A stretch of 64,000 nucleotides of DNA from Neelides folsomi (lineage: Eukaryota > Arthropoda > Collembola > Neelipleona > Neelidae). The position numbers and the translations under genes were made by a program. Positions 54,001 through 64,000 of the stretch are shown here, piece after piece; positions within the stretch are counted from its first letter, which is position 1, and every line of letters starts with the position of its first letter. Under the pieces are notes generated by a model. That model did no database searches. It had not been told where the DNA came from and worked only from the letters and a program-made list of their open reading frames with translations. The stretch is taken from positions 1-64,000 of the forward strand of contig JAQGBZ010000211.1 of NCBI GenBank assembly GCA_034687125.1. The letters are read 5' to 3'.

Positions 54001-56807
54001 GGCAAGTCATTGCATATTTGTTTCCAGTTTTTCAAGGTTAATTTAATGTTTTTATAAAGTGCATTTAAGTAATATTTTCAAATATTATATTTTTGTATTC
54101 CAATCAGGTAAAAAGTTAAGTCGATCGAGTCCATTGGACATTGCAAATTTCAATTTTGCAATACATTGAATGAAGTTGGTTATTCAGTTGGCAGATTTTG
54201 AAAAGTTCAATTTATTCCTTGTAAATTATTATTGTTAATCCATTATGGATTGAAAATGATTTGAAATGATTTCAAGATTTTGTGATAACGAGATAAAGGG
54301 GATTTGATCATAAAGGAGAATTTGAGAAATTGTCCAAAGCTTCAAGATTTTGAGTGAATTAAAGGGAAGTTGATTGTAAAGTTTTTGGTGTGACGTCGTC
54401 GTGACTCTCCATCTCTTAGCTTCACTCCGTTGACTCCTCCACGTGCCTCCTGAAGAATTGACACAGTTTCCACTTTCGCCCCATTCCATTTAAACTCCTT
54501 GGTCTCTACCTGGCTATCAGCTACATGAACCTTTTATGACCATACACTCCTTATTATTTCTGTACATCTGTCCCATATATGACGATGGAGCTTATTAACT
54601 CTTTTTTTCTCTCGACATATGTTCTTTGAGAATTTTTACAATACTTTTTGATTAATTTCCTTTTAATGCATTCGTTTTGGGAGTAACGCTGGCATTGATT
54701 TGGAGCCAACTATGAGACAAGATTCACTTTTTTTATATGTACATCGGACTACATCATGTGCATTATAAAAATTATACATTATCCGTTAGCTAATTAGATC
54801 CTTTTCCAAATTGTACAATTGTGATTGTATTGTATATTAAGTATTGTATTGTACAGGGTGGTCCATAAGTATTTCTTTTTTAAATAAAAAATCGTATCAA
54901 AAAGAAAGATACTTAAGGCCCACACTGTATATTATGTGGATGAGAAGTGTTGAGATGTTGAGTTCGTATTATAAAGATTATGTATGTAAAAAAAATATTT
55001 AAAACTGGTGGTGGATTTGGCTAAGAAAAAGAATGTAAGAATCGTGGCCATGGTGATGAGGGAAATGAAGTAGGAGCATCTTCTAGGTCCTCGTGAAGGA
55101 GATGAGTTTTTGAAGGTAGGAGGAAAAGATCATAAATGGTGAAGTTGAAATGAAGGATTGAAGAAGCGCGTAATACACACGCACACACGTAATTCGAGAA
55201 GTTTCTGATAACGCGTGTAACTCACATTATTGGCTACATCAAAAGATTCCCAACTCGCTCCTTTTGAGAGGGAAAAAAGTTTTATGAGGGTCGAGCGGTC
55301 GAAATGGCAATAGCATAATACTAACTAGATTTATGTTACATTGGGAATTACTTTAACTTGCTTCATACTCCTTCAGACTCCTTTATACTCTGCCAGTCTC
55401 TTTATATCCAATATGTTAAAACTCTTCAATTTGTATTACAAGTTGTTAAGTATTAACTTTTAACTTTCAAACTGCATACTATCCAACTGTGTGGTAATAC
55501 TGAAATATCAGTAATTGTATATTCCTTGGCTTCAATTGAATGAATATAAATACGAATACTCGTACATATACATACATATTATAGAGATAAGTTATTTTTC
55601 CTCCTTGTAATATGTTGAGGATTTAAAAGTGCGTTTGTCTGTTTTCTCTATTTTGCCTATAAAATTTACGACCACACAGCGGCCTATGAACTATACGTGT
55701 CCTTTACTCATTTTTACCCTTTGTACCAACTTGGTTTGGGGTTACGGTTCGAAACTCAAATGAAAGGATTAAATTGAAGTATGTTGTAAAAGAGCGAGTT
55801 GGTAAGTATCATAGATTCTATGAGAGAAGGTTCATACAGAGGTAAGATACATATATTAGTAAGAGAGACGTATGAAGGTAAATCCTCAAATATATTTATT
55901 GGTTGAAGGAGCTTAGGCAGGAAATTGACGGGAGACTTTTCTCTCAACTTGTAGAAGCTTACTCATTCGTAACCGAACTTCTAAAGACGAGATAAACTAA
56001 TAACAAATACACACAAAATGTAGAGCTAACATATGTACAAAATGTATAGCTACTTATATAGATAAATATATTATTATTTATTGGATTTTCCTTGCTCTTT
56101 AAAACATATTATTGTATTAACTATAGATGAACCGCTCTCAAATTTTTCCTAATTATAAGAATGCATTTAAAGAAATATGATATTGGATATATGAATATCA
56201 CATTGTGAAACACTATACAGATGTATCCTATATCTGTACAGGTAGGTACATATTAGAATATTTAGCATATTGTGTATCCCTTTTTAATAAAAGAAAATTA
56301 TTTGAGATATCTTTCATATATGAAATTTTATATTGATTGTGAATTGTGAATTTTCCCTTGAAGATAAAGTAACCTAATAAAGATGTTCAACATGAGTATT
56401 TGATTACCCAGTCATGTATAAAATAATCTCGTTACAGTGAAATGATTTCGAGTGTCTTAGCCCTCAACCCCAACTTGAGTCATTTTGTAAATTCTATAAA
56501 CTCTCTTTTACGTCGTGTAAGAAAATGCATTACACATGCTCAATTTACGACCACTTTCGAGTTGGAAAATTAAGTACACACTTATTGCAGTTTACGCATG
56601 AAAGTAGTTACATGTAACATAAAATGTAAAGGTATGCATATGATGATTTTGCATTTATTTCAAAGTTTGCTCATTTGAGTCATTTGCTCTTCAATGTCAA
56701 TGTAAAGAGGAAAAGATGAAGAATTTTTATAGAATTTAAATAAAGATAATGATAGATATTATTGTAATGATGCTAATAACTAATAACGATTATTTTTTTA
56801 TTTTCAG
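48073..56807 (+). other. Probable first intron of the chinmo-like gene
   Basis: An 8.7-kb AT-rich region runs from the GTAAGT donor to the TTTTCAG acceptor at 56801-56807. Apart from a mariner-like mini-element at 54854-54927 I see only simple repeats and short open frames without domains. Large introns in the 5' UTR are common for developmental BTB-ZF genes. Extra alternative 5' exons within it cannot be excluded. Confidence 0.5.
54852..54929. mobile_element. 74-bp mariner-like palindromic mini-element
   Basis: The element 54854-54927 starts CAGGGTGGTCCATAAGTATT and ends AAGTATC-type sequence running to GGCCCACACTG. The two ends match as inverted repeats at most of about 27 positions. TA dinucleotides flank it on both sides. 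CAGGGTGGTCC ends and TA target sites are typical of mariner elements. It consists essentially of two terminal repeats joined directly, with no room for a transposase, so it is a MITE-like remnant or a solo-TIR palindrome. It is in the first intron of the BTB-ZF gene. Confidence 0.8.
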
Positions 56808-56850
56808 AGGATGTGAGTGGAGTAAATGAATTAGTTAAGAATCAGGCAGG
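56808..56850 (+). other. 5' UTR part of the first coding exon of the chinmo-like gene
   Basis: The exon begins after the acceptor TTTTCAG. It carries an in-frame TAA upstream of ATG 56851, so the BTB protein must start at or after that ATG. An AG two bases later (56808-56809) could be an alternative acceptor. Confidence 0.75.
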
Positions 56851-59828
56851 ATGGCATCAAGGCACCAATTTCATCTTCGGTGGAGTAATTACGGCCATAA
56901 TCTCGCGAATTCATTCATCAAGCTTTTCGAGTCCGAGAGCCTTGCCGATGTCACCCTCTTTTGCGAAGGTAAATTCCTAATCTAATTAATCATCATTTAT
57001 TTACTAATAAATTAAAAATAATTCATCAAGTAGTTTAAACCCTGATCTTGGGGATTTCTTTAGCTGGTTATAAATACATATTAAATTATTTAATGATGAC
57101 TGGTGAAAGTAAGCTTTCACTTTAATTAATGATTCGGACATAAGAAGCTTAGCTACGATGATGTTATTAATACATAATACTTATAATTAATAATATTAAT
57201 ATGATATAAAATTATACTACAATATATTTATATATTTTATATACAGTAGTAAGTATAGTTATGTACATTTAGTTAATATTGGATTTAATTGTTATAGGAG
57301 AAAGCTATAGGGCGCACCGGGTGGTGCTAGCGGCGAGCAGTGTTCATTTCCAGGAGCTGTTCGAACAATGTTCGACGGCCCAGAACCTCGTCGTGATCCT
57401 GGATGGGACCTCGGCTGCGAACCTCAGGGCTCTCCTTGAATTTATGTACAAAGGTGAAGTCTATATCGACGATGCCAACTTGAACACTTTCCTCCAGACA
57501 GCGAAACGTCTCCAAGTAAGCTTTCATCCATTTCATTTGCGTGGGAGGGAAAAGGTCAAAGTATTAGAAAATGGGATAGAAATCTAAAATGTACTTAAAG
57601 TTGTTCTTTATATCTATTCTACTTGAATTAATTTTATTTGAAGACAAAATTTGCCGAGACCTTTGAAACGAATATTTTTCATTCAACTACTTAATTTTTT
57701 CAAGGAAGATAATTCCTCAATGAACTTTTCTAGGAATTGTTTTTCATTCCAAGAAATTATACGTACAGTAGAAAGGAATTAAAATTTTTCATTGTTTGCG
57801 GTTTCCCATTATAGTTTATTTAAGTACAGTAGGGACTTAAAACCCACGTAAATAACAAAGGTTATTTATATATTTTATGAATGATAAAATCATCGAAAGA
57901 TCATTTTAAAACTTAAATACATTTAACAGAAATACTTTTAACAATTGTAATTAAAAGCAGATTAATTAAATATTTGTGTTTTTCAGGTAAAGGGATTGTC
58001 GCTGTCTCAGAATGACCTCCACAGCATTTCAACAGATGTTGTTGAAGATCGGGGAGATGGGAAAACAACCTTCTCGTCCGGATCACCTCAAGATACCATA
58101 TTAGCTCAAGCATTAGGGCCCCTTCTCCAGAATCCACAACCTCCCCCTCCTCCCCCTCCGTCGGTTCAAAAGGGTAATAACAGTTCAAGTGTCCAATCAC
58201 CACCGGCCACTTTCTCTTCCCCGTCTCCGTCCCAGACGCCCCCGAACAATCCGACTCATGGCGGCCCTCCAGGTAATTTTATATTACTACCTTCAATTAT
58301 TAATATATTATCCAACTTCAAAAATATTTTCATCTTCAAAAATATTTTATATATAAAGTAAACTAATTAATATTCATTATTAATTTGTATTTTATTATTT
58401 TATTAATTTCTTGTTTAGGGCATTTCATGGATGAGAAGATGCGAAAAAAGATTCGAATGTCTCCTCGTCATCAGCAGCTAAGCCCTGATGGAATCATTCC
58501 AGAAGGAATTGACTATGGCGGGAGTCATCATCAACCACCCAGACCGCTTGTACCAATGCCATCTCCCTCTATAACACCAAGACATCATGAGATGGACCCG
58601 AGGTATAATTATAATTAATCTTAATTCTTAATCAATCTTAATAAAATTCTTATAATTTTACAATTTATTTAAACTTAATGAGTCGAAGAAGATGCTTAAA
58701 ATATTTTTTTTAATTATTCAGGCAAGGCATGTCTGGTTATCCATTCCCTCCTCATTATGGGGTCGGTCACCAACATGGAAGTCAAGGACAAGGACAAAGT
58801 GGACAACTTCAACAAACAATTGTCATTACAGAGAATCCTAATGTGAGAAAGCTTCGTAGCGCCTCTACGGAAAACACCATGCCTGAAGGTAAATTTTATT
58901 AACATTTATAATTCTAATAATCACAATTAAATTAACTAAATTAGTTCATACATACTAGAAGTACTTTAATTATAGAAATTATAGTTAAATAAATTACTTT
59001 AAATATTCTATTTGGTTAATGTGGAATAAAGACAAATAATTTTTTGTTTTTTTAGATCTCAGCATCAAACTTGAGGTTGGACGGGAAGAGGATGCTCCAG
59101 CTCTCAAACAGCGTTCCTTCTCGATGGATTTATCTCCATCGGATCCTCCATTTGGTAGTGGACTTGGAGGGAACATGTGGTCAGTTCCATCTCTCGCTCC
59201 CTCCGACCTCAATCTCAACAATGCTCAAGGGGAAGGAGGAAACGGAGTTCGTTTCCTCTCCACTGGTCCCCCAACGTCCACATCTCTCCCTCTCCCCAAC
59301 TCATGGAAGCCAATTAAACTCTCCGACTACAATCTAACCACCACAACTGTTGGAGTAGATGGAACAACAGGAGCTGGAAAAAAGCTCAAATGTCCTTTCT
59401 GTGAAAGGCTTTATGGCTATGAGACAAATTTACGTGCACACATTCGTCAAAGACATCAAGGGATCCGTGTGCCATGCCCATTCTGTACAAGAACTTTTAC
59501 AAGGAATAATACTGTGCGAAGACATGTAGCAAGAGAACATCGAGCTCTAATTGGAGGTGTACGTCCCTTTCATCCTCATTTGAGTCCCGAAGGAGGACAG
59601 TTTGGATCTCCACCTTCAACCGGAAGTAGTCCAAGCCAAGGAAGCCCTTCAACTTCATCTTCAGCTGGGTCAGTAATGGGAGGACCTGGGATGGGTGGAG
59701 GAGGAAATTTGGGTCCACCATTGCCAGTAGGAGTTGCAGGGCCGGGACCTACAAGCCCTCCTATGACTGGAATGAACACAGGTGGACCACGGCCACCTTC
59801 TGTTCAACCACAAAAGCCCCTTGACTGA
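56851..59828 (+). CDS. chinmo: BTB/POZ C2H2 zinc-finger transcription factor, chinmo-like
   Basis: Six coding exons (56851-56968, 57298-57515, 57987-58272, 58419-58602, 58722-58888, 59056-59828) join in phase into 581 residues. Residues about 5-116 are a TTK-type BTB domain: FHLRWSNYGHNLANSF, SLADVTLFCEG, AHRVVLAASSVHFQELFEQ, then LLEFMYKGEVYI and TFLQTAKRLQVKGLS. A long low-complexity middle has a polyproline run (164-170) and Gln- and Pro-rich stretches. PEDLS (323-327) and IKLE (328-331) follow. Two tandem C2H2 fingers, both C-x2-C-x12-H-x4-H, are at 437-458 and 465-486 (ERLYGYETNLRAHIRQRHQG). The tail is Gly, Pro and Ser rich. The BTB and finger sequences resemble my memory of insect Chinmo, a nuclear repressor that sets temporal identity in neural lineages. 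The BTB-ZF class is certain; the chinmo orthology is likely but untested. Confidence 0.93.
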
Positions 59829-61110
59829 CATTTGGCCATTTTGCACAACAAGTGGGCCTCTTTGATTTATGGGAATGGCGGCCCCTTCACTCATCTCGCC
59901 TAAAAGGTTCCACATTTTTATACTCGTGCTCAAAGTTTCAATTTTTGTACAATTCTCCTCGGACAATCTCAGAAAATACATTTAACTTTATGAATACTAA
60001 TTAAATTTAATTTAATTTAGTACAGCCGTACGGGTAGAAATATACTCAATACAATTACAATTAATGTACAATTTTAAATATATACAGTACATTTACCATA
60101 CATTTAAAAAATCAAACAAAGTTTAATTGACAATTAGACCTATTAATGGTCTTTTGGTCATACTGGATAATAGTATTGGAACTGGAACAAAAATATTTAA
60201 TTTTTAATACAGTTAAGGCTAAGGATTTAATTAAGTTTCAATTTCAAAATGTCCGAGGAGATCTGTCTCAAAAAAAGCCGAGTTTTCAGTTAATATTTAA
60301 ATCCAAGAGGACTTGTTTTCTCTTATCTTTGAGGAAATTATGTTATTTTTCTTCAATTTTTATTTTACCACACAAACAGAACAAGTCCTCAAAATCCTAT
60401 GCAAAGGCCAAGTATAGAAATAATCCCAAGATTCAAAATGTTGTTCATTTGTAACGTCTCCTATTCAGAAGTCGTAATTTTTTCACATATTTTTAAATCA
60501 ATATTATCATCATCATCATGATCCTAAAATCTTAAAACAAAACATGTAACTCGAGAAGTCCACTTTGAAAAGTATCAATTATATATATATATATATATTT
60601 AAATGTATATTCTCCGAGTTCGAGTACATCCATGCATTAACAACAATCGCAGTGACCTCAGATTGATCAGTGAGATGGAAGCCAAAAAGTAGACGATGTG
60701 TTTCCTCTTCTCTGAAAATACACATGTGTTCATTTCTACCCTTTTTAATAATTACAAAACAATTCACACACTACATTAAAACTATACAATATTATAGACA
60801 GGATAATTTGTATATAATAATTAAATATTAATTAATTAAATAAGCAATTAGAACCTTTTGGACAAGTCGAGTCTTTTTTTAAAAAAATAGTCTTTGTTGT
60901 TTTTTGTAGTCCAGAAATGTCTATTTCCTTAAAGTGTACTAATAAACTGAGTGAGAACAATCGAGCCTCATTCTGCATTTGCAAAACAATTTTTAGTTAC
61001 AAACAATTTTAGAAATCAACATTTTTGCAATGCAAAAGGAGGGTTCAAGTGGTTACCCCAATTTTTATATAATTATAAATTTAGTGGTTTAATTAGAGTT
61101 AAATAAACTT
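59829..61110 (+). terminator. Probable 3' UTR of the chinmo-like gene with candidate polyA signals
   Basis: AT-rich sequence follows the TGA stop. The first canonical AATAAA hexamers I located are at 60941-60946 and 61102-61107, with another at 62067-62072. The real cleavage site cannot be chosen from sequence. chinmo mRNAs are known for long regulated 3' UTRs in flies, so the UTR may extend further right. An (AT)n run lies at 60580-60598. Confidence 0.4.
60579..60711 (-). other. Candidate minus-strand terminal exon
   Basis: On the minus strand an acceptor (TGTATTTTCAG) is followed by an open frame with balanced codon use, EEETHRLLFGFHLTDQSEVT then AIVVNAWMYSNSEN. It runs into the (AT)n tract before stopping at 60579. 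I do not recognise the protein, and no upstream exon was found between 60712 and 64000. It overlaps the probable 3' UTR of the chinmo-like gene in antisense orientation. It may be a real last exon of a gene extending past the right edge, or chance. Confidence 0.2.
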
Positions 61111-64000
61111 TAATGGTACTATTAATTAAGTATTAATTACCTATATATTATATAATATATAAATAGCTTGAATGAAGGTTCTTTATAATTAAGGTGTTTT
61201 AACCAATTTACCTCTGCTACTAAAATTTGGTTAGGAAGAGAAAGCTTTATAGAATAAGTTCAATAATTACAAAATAATTTTAAGGATTGTTAAGGTTAAT
61301 GATTAAGAATTATAGGATTTAATGGGACTACTATTTAAAGTACATATTATAATAAGTTGGATGTTTTCAATAATTGTAAAATGGTTAATTATTATTAAGG
61401 TAGGTGTGTGTTTAAGGTACTGAGTACTTTCCGTACTTTTCCAAACACTTGCGAACATTGTTCCTCAAAATCCTCATTGTTGAACTAATTTGAAGATTAA
61501 CCTCATCGATGATACCATATGTAACAACAATATGTACTTATATATTCACTATATTAAATTAATAATTAAAATAGGTTTAATTTAGTTTTTAATTTTAAGA
61601 AGAATCATACTTATAGGAATTTGAATTTAGAGGTCTTTTACACACTTTTTAGTTTCCGATGAGGTTCATTTAAATATTACAAAATAATCGACTTTTGCAC
61701 AAAGTAACCGAGTGCAAAAAGAACGATATTACTAAATAATATACAAAGAAAAGCCATTTCTAGTGAATTTTTCAATCTCTTTGAAGGAACTGAGGAAAAT
61801 TTTTGTAAAACAAATCCAGGAAACTTAAAGTACACATTTTTAAAATTGAGATGCCATATACATTAAATTACTAATATATATTGTGTGTACCTACATTTAT
61901 AATATACAATTAAATAGTTTACATTTATTAATTTTTACAATATTATCTTAAGGCCCACAAACAATCGAATTTTTTTCAACGCTCTGCTCGTTTCGATAAT
62001 TGCAAAAAATCTTCTGAGGACATTTGTAATATAAATACTACAATTTTATATATCTAACTGCGAATCAATAAAACAGGAACTTTTGAGTACAATCTACATA
62101 CATACATTTATGTATATTACAATTGAATATATACAATATATCTTAAATATGCAATACAAATATAATAAAGACAATATTAGGTTCAGTTATAAACTAAAAG
62201 CAATTAATTACATTTAAACATACTTCCGAATATACTCCTTCCGGAAGAGTTTCCGAGACAAGAAAAATAGATTTTTTGAAATCGACAACGACTTTTAATA
62301 TCTCAGACTTCTCAGGATTTTTAAATCATTTTAACTACTTTTACTAATTGCTTTCTTAATCTTATTTTAAACAAAATCAAGCTAAGATTTACTCGAAAAC
62401 AGGGTGGATTTTAATATTGAATTTATCAATTTGTTTTAAGTTTTAACCAAAAGACATTTTAATATTATAGACCGAATATTAATTTTATATACAATATTGG
62501 AGAACGTAATAACTAATAACTTAAAAACTTAAAATGTTATTATTTATTTAAAATATAAATTCATTATTAGGAATAAAAGTAAATTCATAATAATTATTAT
62601 AATTTCCGAAACTTGTATAATTAATGTGAGATTCTTTATTTAATTTATATAGCTTACACTTTTAATGTTAGTTAAATGAACAAGTTCAAATGGAATGAGC
62701 AATTTTCAGACGGCAGAATGTTGGAAAAAATTAAATGGAAATAAATTCAGATTTTTGGCATCGGTTCAATATCCCAGATAAGTGAAATGGAATTAAGACA
62801 AAAGGATTGAGAAGTAACGTGTATGGATAATCAGTGAGGAAAGATAAATCGAGTAATTTAAAAAACTCTCTCAGGAATATTAAATACAAATAGGCACTTA
62901 TGATTAATTAAGTAATTTTGATAAAAATAATTAAGAATTATGGTTAAAACTTAAATAAATAATTTAAGGTCAATATATTCTATTATGTACATAAATAGGA
63001 AATATTTCATAAATGTTAAGATTTTACATTTAAGGCAAAATTAATTAATTGCAAAATATAACCATGTTATTCCTTTTCCATAATATAAGGATCAAGGTTT
63101 AATATTAAGGCTTTTAGATAAACTTATATTAAAATAGTTAATTTAATATTTAGTTAATTTAACATTAAGGTTCTAATCGGGTGACGGGTTTTGAAAAAAT
63201 TGGCATTGGATTGAAAACGGAATTTTTTGAAGGCGAGGGGTTTACAACTCACAAAAATATTACGCTTTCAGTTCTTATACTTTTTATGGCTCAAGTTAAA
63301 TATTAATATTTAACTTGAGTGTACGTACTTGAACGTACGTTAGCAGATTCATTTTCTAACCTACTTGTCCTAAAAGTACATTTAACTTTTTTTAAGTTAA
63401 ATATACATTTAATATTTTCAAACGAAGTTTCTCTTTTTGCTTTCTCTTTTTGCTTTTGTAAAATAAATAAATACATCTTAAGTAGTTTACCTAAATACAT
63501 ATTTAGTTAAGAATACATACAAAGTAGGGAAATATCAATTATATCAAATTTTGCGTAAAGTTTTTAAAAAAATACTTCTTTACAGTACAAAATATCTCAG
63601 TGAATTATTTATACAATTTACATTATAAGGAAATAGAAACATACTTACATTAAATATATGTATATGAGTACATGAATGTCTGTGTAAATTTTAGGTCCCT
63701 ATATGAAATACAAATACAATAATCATACACAACTACCTCTTAACATTCATTACTAATTATCTTACAAAATAGTCTAATTGTAATAACAGTAATAAGTGTA
63801 AAAAATTGTTTTAAGTGGGATTACACGTTTAATTATTAAATAATTAAATAACTTAATGGTACTTTTAGCTAATTAATTTAGAGAGAGATTAATTAAACAG
63901 ACAGTGTATAGTATATGTAAATATATGGTATAGTTATGGTATAGACGAAGGTTAAGTGTATATAAATCAGAAATTATTGTTTGATTGTAAATGATACAGT
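61111..64000. other. AT-rich DNA downstream of the chinmo-like gene
   Basis: No coding sequence is supported. The region is extremely AT-rich, with many short direct and inverted repeats. Notable items are a CTTCCGGAAG palindrome near 62240, the perfect palindrome at 63290-63319 followed by GTACGTAC and AACGTACGTT, and a CTACCTC heptamer at 63733-63739. It could be a long 3' UTR or intergenic DNA. Confidence 0.5.
63290..63319. repeat. Perfect 30-bp AT-rich palindrome
   Basis: CTCAAGTTAAATATT is followed directly by its exact reverse complement, 15 bp each side with no spacer. Two smaller palindromes (GTACGTAC, AACGTACGTT) follow within 25 bp. A cruciform or RNA hairpin is possible. Confidence 0.9.

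Noticed and set aside
59124-59337. Overlapping plus-strand frame in the last chinmo-like exon
   Set aside because: It is a shifted frame inside the verified coding exon, which carries the zinc fingers in the other frame.

Overview
The window looks like nuclear DNA of an arthropod, possibly a crustacean such as a copepod. It is very AT-rich, its genes have GT-AG introns, and microsatellites and AT-rich tandem repeats are scattered throughout. The recognisable proteins are arthropod-like: a Spire actin nucleator, a Sec61 beta closest in my memory to the fly protein, and a BTB zinc-finger protein resembling Chinmo. The lineage below arthropod is inferred from composition and protein resemblance only.

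Only three genes can be supported. (1) spire (minus strand) starts at 31491. Four exons in the window encode the KIND domain and the acidic linker after it; the rest of the gene, with the WH2 and FYVE-like parts, lies beyond the left edge. Its third visible intron (1865-29860) is about 28 kb and fills almost half of the window. (2) SEC61B (plus strand, 32108-32767, three exons) is complete. It is head-to-head with spire, with 616 bp between the two start codons, so the two probably share a promoter region. (3) A chinmo-like BTB/C2H2 gene (plus strand, CDS 56851-59828, six coding exons, 581 aa) is complete. A likely 5' UTR exon ends at 48072 and is followed by an 8.7-kb intron.

Layout: 1-65, inverted repeat, possibly a transposon end; 1752-31491, spire; 31492-32107, divergent promoter; 32108-32880, SEC61B and its 3' UTR; 32976-33159, a 176-bp piggyBac-type MITE with TTAA target duplications; 33160-47860, AT-rich intergenic DNA with GC-richer islands and a near-perfect long hairpin (37893-38030); 47863-59828, the BTB-ZF gene, with a 74-bp mariner-like palindromic mini-element (54854-54927) in its first intron; 59829-64000, probable 3' UTR and downstream AT-rich DNA with a perfect 30-bp palindrome (63290-63319).

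The genes do not form one pathway. Spire nucleates actin at vesicle membranes, Sec61 beta belongs to the ER translocon, and the BTB-ZF protein is a nuclear transcription factor. The most notable unexplained items are the 42-bp perfect-stem hairpin, the giant spire intron, the overlapping PxDLS and psi-K-x-E motifs in the BTB-ZF protein, and a 46-codon uORF that would span its 5' UTR splice junction. I see no clear new multi-gene system.
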